Below, in pieces: positions 51,575 through 60,372 of a stretch of DNA of 64,000 nucleotides; the stretch's first letter is position 1; each line of letters begins with the position of its first letter. A model generated the notes under the pieces. The model saw only the letters and a program-made list of their open reading frames with translations. It did no database searches and was not told where the DNA came from. The stretch lies in contig NZ_CP162511.1 of assembly GCF_040939305.1 (NCBI RefSeq), positions 3,658,001-3,722,000 on the forward strand, written 5' to 3'. The translations under genes and the position numbers were made by a program. This stretch comes from Herbiconiux sp. A18JL235 (GTDB lineage: Bacteria; Actinomycetota; Actinomycetes; Actinomycetales; Microbacteriaceae).

Positions 51575-53455
51575 TCAGCGCCCCAGCGCGACCTCGACGA
51601 CACTGCACCCCGGCGCGGGCGACAACAGCACCTGATCGAGCTCGCTACGCCGTTCGACCCGCCTGTGCGTCCACCCGTAAGCGGTGGCGATCGCCCCTAG
51701 GTCGGCGTCCTGCGGCGTGTACATCACCCGGTCGAAGGCCGAGCGCTCGGCGCTCCCCGCTACCTCGAGCCCGTCGAAGATGGTGCCCCCGCCGTCGTTG
51801 CCGACCACGAGCTGCACCCGCGGCATCCGCTCGCCCGGTGTGCGCAGCAGCGCCCCCACATCGTGCAGGAAGGCGAGATCGCCGAGCAGCACCCGCGTGG
51901 TGCCGGGCCGCGCATCGGGCCCCTGGCTCGCGATGGCCACGCCGATCGCCGTCGAGATCGTGCCGTCGATGCCGGCCAGCCCCCGGTTGGCGTGCACCGG
52001 GATCTTCTTGCCCGGCACCGCCGCGTCGACCTCGCGCACGAGCCGTGACGCCCCCAGCACGAGGCGATCGTGCGGCCAGCTCGCGCGCCACACCGCGAGC
52101 GCCAGCGAGCGCCGGGTGATCGGTGCCTTCAGCGCCGCGAGCTCGCCCTTCGCGAAGGCGCGCGCGGCCTCGACGTCGCCCGGCCCGCTCGCGCTCAGCA
52201 CGGGCGCGGCGAGGTCGTCGCCCGCCGACTCTTCTTCCATGAGCTCGCGCCCCGCGAACACCCACTGCCCCGTCCAGGAGCGGGCCGCGCGGTCGCCGCG
52301 GTCTTCGGGGTCGGCGGTCACCTCGTCGACGACGACCGTGTCGGGTCGCGGCAGGTAGGCGGCACCACGGCCCGCCACCACCACGGTCTCGACATCGGCA
52401 CGGGCGAGCAGCGCGGGCACCTGCCGGCTGAGGGTCGGATGCCCGAACACCACGGCGCGCTCCACCCGTCCACCGAAGTCGGGGTGGTCGAGCAGCGTGC
52501 GGTAGGCGCCCACGAGGTTCGGCCCGAACCGCGACCCGCTCGATGCCTCGGCGATCATCGGCCACCCGGCGCCCCGGGCGAAGTCGGCGGCCGCCTCCCC
52601 CGCGTCGGCCCCGGCGATCACCAGAGTGCGGGGCCCCGGCGCCAGATGCAGACGACGGATGCTCGTGCCGCCGGCTTCGGCGAACCCCGCCGCCCGAACG
52701 CCGTCGACGATGCGGACGACCCCGGCGGCATCAGCAGCGCCTGCCGACCCTGCAGCACGCACGACCCCGTCTCCCTCACCTGCATCGGCAGCGTCAGCGC
52801 CGTGGGGGGTTGTGCCGCCATCGGGCGCCGCAGCCGCCCGTGCCCAGCGCACAGAGGTGCCGTCGACGTGCGATTCCCACGGCACCTCGGCTGCCTCGTC
52901 GTCGACCTCCCCCGAGAGCGGTTCGACGAACTGCAGGTTCAGGTGCACGGGGCCCGCGGCACGAGCATCCGTCGCCATCTCGAAGGCCCAAGCGGCGAGG
53001 TCTGACGCGGCAGGGAGCGAATCGGGTCGCGGCGGCGCGAGGTCGACCTCGGCCCGCGCGAACTCCCCGAACATGCCCGGCTGGATGGTGGTCTGGTTCG
53101 AACCCGTTCCGCGCAACGACGCCGGGCGGTCGGCGCTCAGCACGATCATCGGCACCCCGGAGTGACTCGCCTCGACCACCGCAGGCAGCAGGTTCGCGAC
53201 AGCCGTGCCCGAGGTGGTGACGACGAGAGCCGGCCTGCCGCTCTCACGGCCGATGCCGAGCGCCGTGAACGCGGCGACGCGCTCGTCGATGCGCACGTGC
53301 ACCGTGATGACGCCCTGCTGCTCCAGCTCGGCGAGCGCGAGGGCGAGCGACTGCGAGCGCGACCCCGGCGAGACGACCGCGTGCTTGACGCCGAGCGCGG
53401 CGAAGGCGCGCACCAATCGGGCGGAGAAGGTCGCGGCCGGGCTGGCGGCGGTCAC
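51575..53455 (-). CDS. menD: SEPHCHC synthase (menaquinone pathway)
   Basis: 626 aa ThDP enzyme that adds succinic semialdehyde-ThDP to isochorismate. Visible motifs: N-terminal VSPGSRSQSLALALAEL, LPAVVEASHSGVPMIVLSADRP, and the cofactor region LGDLAFLHDVGALL with VGNDGGGTIFDGL. A central insertion rich in Ala, Gly and Asp (about residues 210-255) makes it longer than the usual ~560 aa. The GTG start at 53453-53455 overlaps the stop of the PLDc_N protein (GTGA). recQ follows 103 nt downstream on the same strand. Confidence 0.95.
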   Translation of the reverse strand: MTAASPAATFSARLVRAFAALGVKHAVVSPGSRSQSLALALAELEQQGVITVHVRIDERVAAFTALGIGRESGRPALVVTTSGTAVANLLPAVVEASHSGVPMIVLSADRPASLRGTGSNQTTIQPGMFGEFARAEVDLAPPRPDSLPAASDLAAWAFEMATDARAAGPVHLNLQFVEPLSGEVDDEAAEVPWESHVDGTSVRWARAAAAPDGGTTPHGADAADAGEGDGVVRAAGSAGAADAAGVVRIVDGVRAAGFAEAGGTSIRRLHLAPGPRTLVIAGADAGEAAADFARGAGWPMIAEASSGSRFGPNLVGAYRTLLDHPDFGGRVERAVVFGHPTLSRQVPALLARADVETVVVAGRGAAYLPRPDTVVVDEVTADPEDRGDRAARSWTGQWVFAGRELMEEESAGDDLAAPVLSASGPGDVEAARAFAKGELAALKAPITRRSLALAVWRASWPHDRLVLGASRLVREVDAAVPGKKIPVHANRGLAGIDGTISTAIGVAIASQGPDARPGTTRVLLGDLAFLHDVGALLRTPGERMPRVQLVVGNDGGGTIFDGLEVAGSAERSAFDRVMYTPQDADLGAIATAYGWTHRRVERRSELDQVLLSPAPGCSVVEVALGR

Positions 53456-53802
53456 CGGTCGGTTCTGCCGTTGTCCTGCTCGTCGTCGGTCTCGGCGAGC
53501 CGCTTCTCGAGCTCACGGATGCGCTCGTCTTGCGTGGGGTCGGGGATGGGACGGATGGTGCCGAGGAAGTCGGGGTCGTCGTCGGGCCCGAGCGCACGCA
53601 CCGGCGGCTTCGTGACGCGGCGACCGCGACCGATGAGCAGCCACAGGATGCCGCCGATCGGCGTGAACAGCAGGATGATGAGCACCCAGACCGGGCGGGG
53701 CAGCGCCTTCACCCGCGACTTCGGGAGCATGAGGCAGTCGACCAGCGCGTACACCGTGAACGCCACCACGACGATCACGACAGCGAGCAGGAGACGGGCC
53801 AT
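53452..53802 (-). CDS. PLDc_N-type small membrane protein
   Basis: 116 aa. Two membrane helices (LLLAVVIVVVAFTVYALVDCLML and VWVLIILLFTPIGGILWLLIG) form the PLDc_N (phospholipase D nuclease N-terminal) module. A cytosolic tail has a short helical segment (DERIRELEKRLAE). Function unknown; in actinobacteria it often neighbours menD. ATG at 53800-53802 lies exactly 6 nt after TATGGT. Its stop overlaps menD (GTGA). Confidence 0.85.
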   Translation of the reverse strand: MARLLLAVVIVVVAFTVYALVDCLMLPKSRVKALPRPVWVLIILLFTPIGGILWLLIGRGRRVTKPPVRALGPDDDPDFLGTIRPIPDPTQDERIRELEKRLAETDDEQDNGRTDR

Positions 53803-53971
53803 GGAGTAACCATACCCCCGCAGATCGAGAGGGCCCTGCGTGTTCGCCGACCGCGACCAGACCGTGATCTCGGGGCGGTCTGTGGCTCGCCCGCACGGGC
53901 CGGGATGCGCGCACGACAGGGCAGAGGAGGCGCGCGTCAGCCCCCGGTTCACGGCGCGCGCCGGCCGCCGC

Positions 53972-54006
53972 TCAGGATGCGCGTCAGCCGCCGGTCAGGA
54001 TGCGCG
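53972..54006. repeat. Two direct copies of TCAGGATGCGCG upstream of the DUF4229 gene
   Basis: TCAGGATGCGCG occurs at 53972-53983 and 53995-54006, 23 nt apart (about two helical turns), just upstream of the -10 (TAGACT, 54010-54015) of the gene at 54023. The rest of the 220-nt divergent gap 53803-54022 shows nothing else distinct. Candidate regulator sites; weak. Confidence 0.4.
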
Positions 54007-54022
54007 CCTTAGACTCGGGGTC

Positions 54023-54367
54023 GTGAAACCCGGACGCACCTGGCTCGTGTACACCCTCATCCGCCTCGGCATCTTCGCTGTGGTGCTGACGGTGCTGCTC
54101 CTGCTGAACATCACCGCGTGGATCGCCGCGGTGCTGGCTGCCGTGATCTCGCTCTGCATCTCCATCCTCGTGCTGCGGAAGCCCCGCGACGAGGCGTCGA
54201 AGACCCTCTACGAGGCCAGGCGCAACCGGGGCACCGCCACCCGCGACCCCGCCACCGCGACGACCTCCGAAGACGAAGACGTCGAAGACAGGGCCGTCGA
54301 CGCCCGTGACGCCGACGCCGACGCTGCGACTCAGAGCGCGAACGACAACCCGAGGCCCACCCCGTAG
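54023..54367 (+). CDS. DUF4229 membrane protein
   Basis: 114 aa. Two membrane helices (VYTLIRLGIFAVVLTVLLLLNI and WIAAVLAAVISLCISILVL), then the conserved RKPRDEASKTLYEARR cytosolic motif and an acidic/Thr-rich tail. This is the DUF4229 family, common next to menaquinone genes in actinobacteria; role unknown. GTG start at 54023, 7 nt after TAGACT, leaderless-like. Its last 37 nt overlap the 3' end of menA on the opposite strand. Confidence 0.85.
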   Translation: MKPGRTWLVYTLIRLGIFAVVLTVLLLLNITAWIAAVLAAVISLCISILVLRKPRDEASKTLYEARRNRGTATRDPATATTSEDEDVEDRAVDARDADADAATQSANDNPRPTP

Positions 54368-55293
54368 AGCAGCCCGAACAGGCTGGTCAGCTGCAGCACC
54401 GTGATGTACTCCCGCGGCTTCTTCGCGGTGAGCATGATGATGGTCGCGGGAACCGTGATGAGCAGCGTGAAGAACACCAAGGGCGCCAACGGGTAGAGCA
54501 GGGCGAAGAACGCGAGCACCGCGTAGGCGACGAGCAGCCAGAACACGTAGACGATGCGCGATGCGGTGCGCCCGATGAGCACCGCCAGGGTGCGCTTCTT
54601 CACGAGCTTGTCTTGCTCGATGTCGCGGATGTTGTTGGCCATGAGCACGGCGCACGCGATGGCTCCCGCCGCGACTCCGCCGGCCCAGCTCTCGGCGTTC
54701 ACCTCGCCGGCGAGGATGAAGGTGGTGCCGACGGTGGCGACCACCCCGAAGAACACGAAGACGAACACCTCGCCGAGGGCGTAGTAGCCGTAGGGGTGCT
54801 TGCCGCCGGTGTAGAACCACCCGGCGGCGATGGCCGCGGCTCCCACGGCGAGCAGCCACCAGTGGCCCGTGATGACGGTGATGGCGATTCCGGATGCTCC
54901 GGCGAGCCCGAAGAACACCAACGCGACCGCGAGCACCCGCTTGGCCGGCACGAGCCCCGAGCCGGTGAGACGCGGCGGGCCGACCCGCACGTCGTCGGTG
55001 CCGCGCACCCCGTCGGAGTAGTCGTTGGCGTAGTTCACGCCGATCTGCAGGAAGACAGCGACGAGGAGGCACAGCGCGAACAGCAACCACGAGATGTCGC
55101 CGTCGGTGAGCACGGATGCAGCCCCCGCGCCGAGCGCCACCGGGGCGATGGAGAGAGTGAGGGTGCGCAGCCGCGCACCCGCCAGCCACGCGCCGGCCGC
55201 CGAGCGGGTGCCGGGCTGCGGTCGCACCGCCGTCTGACGGGGGGCGTTGACGCGGGCGGGGTGGCCGGAACGGCGCTTGGTGCTTTTCGACAT
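54331..55293 (-). CDS. menA: 1,4-dihydroxy-2-naphthoate polyprenyltransferase
   Basis: 320 aa UbiA-family membrane prenyltransferase. The first Asp-rich motif is NYANDYSDGVRGTDD and the second is NIRDIEQDKLVKKRT; about eight to nine helices follow. It attaches the polyprenyl tail to DHNA. The start is the ATG at 55291-55293 (MSKSTKRRSG). A basic N-terminal stretch of about 35 residues precedes the first conserved segment, GARLRTLTLSIAPVALG. 10 nt downstream of the menE stop. Confidence 0.94.
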   Translation of the reverse strand: MSKSTKRRSGHPARVNAPRQTAVRPQPGTRSAAGAWLAGARLRTLTLSIAPVALGAGAASVLTDGDISWLLFALCLLVAVFLQIGVNYANDYSDGVRGTDDVRVGPPRLTGSGLVPAKRVLAVALVFFGLAGASGIAITVITGHWWLLAVGAAAIAAGWFYTGGKHPYGYYALGEVFVFVFFGVVATVGTTFILAGEVNAESWAGGVAAGAIACAVLMANNIRDIEQDKLVKKRTLAVLIGRTASRIVYVFWLLVAYAVLAFFALLYPLAPLVFFTLLITVPATIIMLTAKKPREYITVLQLTSLFGLLYGVGLGLSFAL

Positions 55294-55303
55294 CGGGGCG
55301 ATT

Positions 55304-56461
55304 CTAGTGAGCAGCCGCGGTGAGCGACCTGGTGAGGGCGAGCCTGTCGGGCTTGCCGGAGGGCAGGAGCGGGAGGGTGTCGACGCGGTGCACCGCCGCG
55401 GGCGCCGAGGCACGGCCGGCGACGGGCACCACGGCTGCGCGCAGGGCGGCGAGGGCGCTGGGTGACGGCTCGCGGTCGGTGACGACGACGGCGACCTGAC
55501 CCCAGGTCTCGTCGTCGGCGGCCACGACGACCGCCTGCTGGAAGCCGGGCTGCGACTGCACGAGTCGCTCGACGAGGTCGAGCGAGACCTTGACGCCGCC
55601 GGAGATGATGACGTTGTCGAGCCGCCCGGTGATGGCGAGCCGGCCTTCGGAATCGATGCTGCCGCCGTCGGAGGTGCGGTACCAGCGCACACCGCCGTCG
55701 TCGACGAAGCGCTCTGCGGTGAGCTCGGCATCGCCGAGGTACCCCTCGGCGAGCGAAGGGCCGGTGATCTCGATCTCGCCGTGACGCTCGCGCACGACGG
55801 TGTTGCCGATCGGCAGGCCGTCGTAGACGCAGCCCCCGGCTGTCTCGCTCGAGCCGTAGGTACGCACGACGGGCATGTCGAGATCGAGCGCGCGCTGACG
55901 CAACGCCTCGGGGAGGGCCTGACCTCCCACCAGCACCGCGTCGAGGCGCGCCACGGCGCGGCGCACCTCGGCGTCGGCGTGCGCGGCGTCGACCAAGCGC
56001 GACAGCTGGGTGGGAACGAGCGAGGTGTAGCGGCGCGGGGCCTCCATGCCGGCCACGAGGGCCGCGAACCGCTCGGCCCAGTACGGGCCGGGAGGTTCGT
56101 GCAGCGGCTCGGTGCCGGCGGCGATCGACCGCACGAGCACTTGGAGACCGGCGATGTAGTGCACCGGGAGCGCGAGCAGCCACTGCCCGGGGCCGCCCAG
56201 GGCAGCCTCGGTGGCCGCGGCCGAGGCGAGCAGCGCCTCGCCGGAGAGCATGACCCGCTTGGGCGCACCCGACGACCCGGAGGTCTCCACGACGAGCGCG
56301 ACCTTCGTGGGCACGTCGCTCGGCAGCGCTCGGCCCTCGCTCGACGGCGAGTGCCCCTGCTCGCGCACGAGCACGGCCGGCCCCGAGTGCGAGAGGGCGT
56401 CGCGCAGCGCCCGTTCGACGAGCTCGATGCGACCCGCGTCGAGGAGGGCGAGGGGGCGCAT
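55304..56461 (-). CDS. menE: o-Succinylbenzoate-CoA ligase
   Basis: 385 aa, short for an acyl-adenylate synthetase but normal for actinobacterial MenE. Nucleotide-binding P-loop VVETSGSSGAPKRVMLS, YGSSETAGGCVYDG, and the hinge/lysine end TLPLLPSGKPDRLAL. Activates OSB to OSB-CoA for MenB. ATG at 56459-56461 within TGATG, following the menB stop. Confidence 0.93.
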   Translation of the reverse strand: MRPLALLDAGRIELVERALRDALSHSGPAVLVREQGHSPSSEGRALPSDVPTKVALVVETSGSSGAPKRVMLSGEALLASAAATEAALGGPGQWLLALPVHYIAGLQVLVRSIAAGTEPLHEPPGPYWAERFAALVAGMEAPRRYTSLVPTQLSRLVDAAHADAEVRRAVARLDAVLVGGQALPEALRQRALDLDMPVVRTYGSSETAGGCVYDGLPIGNTVVRERHGEIEITGPSLAEGYLGDAELTAERFVDDGGVRWYRTSDGGSIDSEGRLAITGRLDNVIISGGVKVSLDLVERLVQSQPGFQQAVVVAADDETWGQVAVVVTDREPSPSALAALRAAVVPVAGRASAPAAVHRVDTLPLLPSGKPDRLALTRSLTAAAH

Positions 56462-57378
56462 CAGTAGTGGTACGGGAAGGCCGACCAGTCGGGCTCCCGC
56501 TTCTCGAGGAAGGAGTCGCGACCCTCCACCGCCTCGTCGCCGGCATAGGCGAGCCGGGTGGCCTCGCCGGCGAACACCTGCTGCCCCACCAGACCGTCGT
56601 CGACGGCGTTGAACGCGTACTTCAGCATGCGGATCGCCGTCGGCGACTTGCCGAGGATGACCCGCGCCCAGCGCAACGCCTCGGTCTCGAGCTCGGCGTG
56701 CGGCACCACCCGGTTCACCGCCCCCATCTCGTAGGCGCGCTGCGCGCTGTACTCCTCGGCGAGGAAGAACACCTCACGGGCGAACTTCTGCCCGATCTGC
56801 CTGGCGAAGTAGGCGCTGCCGTACCCGGCGTCGAAGCTGCCCACGTCGGCGTCGGTCTGCTTGAACCGCCCGTGCTCCTCGCTCGCGATCGACAGGTCGC
56901 ACACCACGTGCAGCGAGTGGCCGCCCCCCGCAGCCCACCCGGGCACCACGGCGATCACGACCTTGGGCATGAAGCGGATGAGCCGCTGCACCTCGAGGAT
57001 GTGCAGGCGCCCGGCCCGGGCTGTGTCGATGCCCGCCGCCGTCTCCTCGTCGGAGTATTTGTAGCCGTCGCGACCCCGGATGCGCTGGTCACCGCCGCTG
57101 CAGAACGCCCACCCGCCGTCGCGCGGGCTCGGGCCGTTCCCTGTGAGCAGCACGACGCCCACTCGCGGGTTCTGCCGCGCATCGTCGAGAGCCGAGTAGA
57201 GCTCGTCGACGGTCTTCGGCCGGAAGGCGTTGCGCACCTCGGGTCGGTCGAAGGCGATACGGGCGACGCGACCCTCCCGGTCGAGGTGGTAGGTGATGTC
57301 GGTGAAGTGCTCGGAACCCGGCGCCACCACCCACTCCTCGGGGTCGAAGATGTCGGAGACCGTGGATCTATCGCTCAT
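56461..57378 (-). CDS. menB: 1,4-Dihydroxy-2-naphthoyl-CoA synthase
   Basis: 305 aa crotonase fold. Oxyanion region AFCSGGDQRIRGRDGYKY, catalytic GWAAGGGHSLHVVCDLSIASEEHGRFKQTDADVGSFDAGYGSAYFARQIGQKFAREVFF as in MenB (described by key segments GGGHSLH, DADVGSFDAG), and the C-terminal REPDWSAFPYHY typical of the family. Closes the naphthoate ring. ATG at 57376-57378, exactly 6 nt after TAGCCT. Divergent from menC. Confidence 0.96.
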   Translation of the reverse strand: MSDRSTVSDIFDPEEWVVAPGSEHFTDITYHLDREGRVARIAFDRPEVRNAFRPKTVDELYSALDDARQNPRVGVVLLTGNGPSPRDGGWAFCSGGDQRIRGRDGYKYSDEETAAGIDTARAGRLHILEVQRLIRFMPKVVIAVVPGWAAGGGHSLHVVCDLSIASEEHGRFKQTDADVGSFDAGYGSAYFARQIGQKFAREVFFLAEEYSAQRAYEMGAVNRVVPHAELETEALRWARVILGKSPTAIRMLKYAFNAVDDGLVGQQVFAGEATRLAYAGDEAVEGRDSFLEKREPDWSAFPYHY

Positions 57379-57461
57379 GCTGCAAGGCTACGCCGATGCG
57401 CGCATCCGCCGGCCGTCGCGAGCAGCTTGGGGATAACGTGCAGGCGCGGGAGGATTGTGGA

Positions 57462-58478
57462 GTGGTGACCATGACTCCCCCGGCTCTCGCCGAGCTGCTC
57501 GAGCGGATGCACGTGGTGGCGCTGCCCTTGCACACCCGCTTCCGCGGACAGACCGTGCGCGAGATCGCCCTCTTCGAGGGGCCGGAGGGGTGGACCGAGT
57601 TCTCGCCCTTCCCTGAGTACGGCGACGAGGAGTCGGTGGCCTGGCTGCGCGCCGCCGTCGAGTTCGGATGGACATCGACCACGACCACCGCGACGACGGC
57701 TGCCGCTCGGCCGCAGCGCACCGAGATCCCGGTGAACGCCACGGTGCCCGCGGTCGAGGCGGCCGACGTCGCGCGGGTGCTCTCCCACTACGACGGCTGC
57801 CGCACCGCCAAGGTGAAGGTCGCCGAGCGCGGCCAGACGCTCGACGACGACCTCGCCCGCGTGCGCCGCGTGCGCGAGGTGATGGGGGCGGAGGGCCGCC
57901 TGCGGCTCGACGCGAACGGCGGCTGGAACGTCGACGAGGCCGAGCACGCCGTGCACCGTCTGGCGGAGTTCGACCTCGAGTACCTCGAGCAGCCGTGCGC
58001 GAGCGTCGACGAGCTCGCCCAGCTCCGCGAGCGCATCGCCTACCTCGACATCCCCGTGGCGGCCGACGAGAGCGTGCGCAAGGCGAGCGACCCGCTCGCG
58101 GTCGCGCGGGCCGGGGCCGCCGACCTCCTCGTCGTGAAGGCGCAACCGCTCGGCGGCATCTCCGCAGCGCTCGCGATCGTCGCCGAGGCCGGCCTTCCCG
58201 CGGTGGTGTCGTCGGCGCTCGAGAGCTCGGTGGGGATCGCGATGGGGGCGCACCTCGCCGCAGCACTCCCCACCCTCGACCACGACTGCGGACTCGCCAC
58301 TGTCGAGCTCTTCACGGCCGACGTCGCAGCCCCCGGCCAGAGCCTCGTGCCGCGCGCCGGCTGCATCCCGGTCACCCGCCCCGACGTCGACCCCGATGCC
58401 CTGGCGCGGCTCACCGCCACCCCCGCCCGACGTGAGTGGTGGGCGGAGCGGATCACCCGCATCCACCCCCTCCTCTGA
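57462..58478 (+). CDS. menC: o-Succinylbenzoate synthase
   Basis: About 338 aa enolase-superfamily enzyme dehydrating SHCHC to OSB. Visible are LPLHTRFRGQTVREIALFEG, the TAKVKV lysine strand, the metal carboxylates LRLDANGGWNVDEA, YLEQPCASVDELA and AADESVRKA, and the catalytic Lys in LVVKAQPLGGI. Two starts are plausible. The GTG at 57462 lies exactly 6 nt after GAGGAT; the ATG at 57471 has GGAG 8 nt upstream. I list the former. A subfamily-A palindrome follows the stop. Confidence 0.92.
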   Translation: MVTMTPPALAELLERMHVVALPLHTRFRGQTVREIALFEGPEGWTEFSPFPEYGDEESVAWLRAAVEFGWTSTTTTATTAAARPQRTEIPVNATVPAVEAADVARVLSHYDGCRTAKVKVAERGQTLDDDLARVRRVREVMGAEGRLRLDANGGWNVDEAEHAVHRLAEFDLEYLEQPCASVDELAQLRERIAYLDIPVAADESVRKASDPLAVARAGAADLLVVKAQPLGGISAALAIVAEAGLPAVVSSALESSVGIAMGAHLAAALPTLDHDCGLATVELFTADVAAPGQSLVPRAGCIPVTRPDVDPDALARLTATPARREWWAERITRIHPLL

Positions 58479-58492
58479 CCCACCCGCCGACG

Positions 58493-58548
58493 TTCTCCCC
58501 CACAAAGTCCGGGATGACTGCGGTCATCACGGACTTTGTACGGGAAAA
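58493..58548. repeat. Intergenic palindrome, subfamily A copy 4
   Basis: 22-nt arms (58493-58514 and 58527-58548), 12-nt spacer TGACTGCGGTCA that is itself a short dyad. More decayed than the other copies. Between convergent menC (+) and fgd (-). Confidence 0.87.
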
Positions 58549-58584
58549 GTCGCGAGCGCGGCGCCGCGCCGCCGCCGCCGGCCC

Positions 58585-59589
58585 CTACCCCAGCGCCCGC
58601 AGCCGCGGCGCGAGGTCGCGCTCGAACAAGGTCATGAAGCGCTCCTGGTCGTGGCCGGGGGCGTGGAAGACGAGGTGGTTGAAGCCCCACGACACGTACT
58701 CGGCGATCGAGGCGACCACGGCGTCGGGGTCGGTGCCGACGATCCAGCGCTTGGCGATGGTCTCGATGGGCAGCGCATCCGCCGCCTTCTCCATCTCGAT
58801 GGGGTCGGTGATGTCGTGCTTCTGCTCCTTCGACAGCGACAGCGGCGACCAGAAACGCGTGTTCTCGAGCGCGGCCTCCTCAGTCTCCTCGTACGAGAGC
58901 TTGATCTCGATCATGCGGTCGATGTCGTCGAACGACCGCCCGACCTTCTCGGCGCCCTCCTTCACGGCGGGCACGAGCTGCTCGGTGTAGAGCTCGGCGC
59001 CCTTGCCCGAGGTGCAGATGAAACCGTCGCCGGCGCGCCCGGCGTAGCGCGCGACCACGGGGCCGCCCGCGGCGACGTAGATCGGCACCCCGGCGGGGTC
59101 GACGTCGTAGATGGAGGCGTCGACGGTGGAGTAGTACTCGCCGTCGTACGACACCCGATCGCCCTTCCAGAGCTCCCGCATGAGGGCGACCGACTCGCGC
59201 AGGCGGGCGAAGCGCTCCTTGAACTCGGGCCAGTCCTTCGCACCGGTGGCGATCTCGTTGAGCGCCTCGCCGGTGCCGACGCCGAGCCACACCCGGTTCG
59301 GGTAGAGCACGCTGAGCGAGGCGAAGTATTGCGCGAGCACCGCCGGGTTGTAGCGGAAGGTGGGGGTGAGCACGCTGGTGCCGATGCGGATGCTCGACGT
59401 GCGCTCCCCCACCGCCGCCATCCAGGCGAGGGCGGAGGGGGCGTGGCCGCCGGTGTGGCGCCAGGGCTGGAAGTGGTCGCTCACCGCCACCGACTCGAAG
59501 CCGTGCCCCTCGGCGGCGACGGCGATCTCCACCAGCTCACGCGGGCCGAACTGCTCTGCCGAGGCCTTGTATCCGAGGGTGATGCCCAT
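58585..59589 (-). CDS. fgd: F420-dependent glucose-6-phosphate dehydrogenase
   Basis: 334 aa luciferase-like TIM barrel, very close to mycobacterial FGD1 along its whole length. Shared stretches include [33 protein letters not shown] (Asp/His of the active site), [43 protein letters not shown], and [19 protein letters not shown]. Oxidises glucose-6-phosphate while reducing coenzyme F420, so the organism should make F420. ATG at 59587-59589 with AGAAGGA upstream. Only 12 nt separate it from the end of the kyn operon upstream on the same strand. Confidence 0.94.
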   Translation of the reverse strand: MGITLGYKASAEQFGPRELVEIAVAAEGHGFESVAVSDHFQPWRHTGGHAPSALAWMAAVGERTSSIRIGTSVLTPTFRYNPAVLAQYFASLSVLYPNRVWLGVGTGEALNEIATGAKDWPEFKERFARLRESVALMRELWKGDRVSYDGEYYSTVDASIYDVDPAGVPIYVAAGGPVVARYAGRAGDGFICTSGKGAELYTEQLVPAVKEGAEKVGRSFDDIDRMIEIKLSYEETEEAALENTRFWSPLSLSKEQKHDITDPIEMEKAADALPIETIAKRWIVGTDPDAVVASIAEYVSWGFNHLVFHAPGHDQERFMTLFERDLAPRLRALG

Positions 59590-59601
59590 GTCGTCCTTCT
59601 T

Positions 59602-60372
59602 TCAGTGCGCATCCGCCAGTGCTGCGAGCACTTGAGCAAAGACATCGCTCGACGGATCGATGAGTTCGTAGTGACCGACCCCCGGCAGCGGCTCGAACCG
59701 GATGCGGGGGTCGCGTTCAGCGTAACCCCGGCTGAACGACACGGGCACCTCGTCGTCGAGTTCGCCGTGCACGAGCACCGTCGCGATTCCCACCGTGACG
59801 GGCACCTCGAGCAGCATCGGGTCGGCCGCGGCGAGCCGCTCGGCGAACCCCGGAGACGCGGCTCCGCCGAGCAACTCGCCGACCGCGTCGGAACTCAGCG
59901 CGAGCCGGTGCCCCTCGGTGAGGTCGAGCACGCCGGCGAGCGCCACCACCCGGTCGACGGATGCACGCAGCGGCTCCTGCGCGGCGGCCCAGACGGCGAG
60001 GTGGCCACCCGCGGAGTGACCGGCGAGCACGACGGGCGCCGGCGAGGAGGCCGGGGTCTGCCCGAAGCGCTCCCGCACCAGGCCGGGAACCCGCGACACG
60101 ATCGCCCGCACGTCGTCGAAGGTCGCCGGCCAGCCGCCCCCGTCGCCCACCCTGCGGAATTCGGGCAGCGCCACCGTCCAGCCGGCCGCTGCGAGCGCTG
60201 CGGCCAGGGGGCGAAGGTGCGTGCGGTCCCAGCGGCTGCGCCAGAACCCGCCATGCAGCAGCACGACGAGCCCGCGCGAGCCGTCGTCCTCGTCGCGCTG
60301 CGCAGCGCGGTACAGCTCGACGATCTGCTCGGGCAGCGACCCGTACGCGTCGACGTGGTCGGGCCTGTTCAC
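59602..60372 (-). CDS. Alpha/beta hydrolase, probable kynurenine formamidase
   Basis: 256 aa. The oxyanion motif VVLLHGGFWRSRWDR is the HGGxW of AFMID-type arylformamidases. Nucleophile elbow AGHSAGGHLAVWAA; late Asp in VLVHGELDDEVPV and His in PGVGHYELID. The gene starts at a GTG overlapping the kynU stop (GTGA), so a role in hydrolysing N-formylkynurenine is well supported by context. This is a different family from the metal-dependent KynB. Confidence 0.82.
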   Translation of the reverse strand: MNRPDHVDAYGSLPEQIVELYRAAQRDEDDGSRGLVVLLHGGFWRSRWDRTHLRPLAAALAAAGWTVALPEFRRVGDGGGWPATFDDVRAIVSRVPGLVRERFGQTPASSPAPVVLAGHSAGGHLAVWAAAQEPLRASVDRVVALAGVLDLTEGHRLALSSDAVGELLGGAASPGFAERLAAADPMLLEVPVTVGIATVLVHGELDDEVPVSFSRGYAERDPRIRFEPLPGVGHYELIDPSSDVFAQVLAALADAH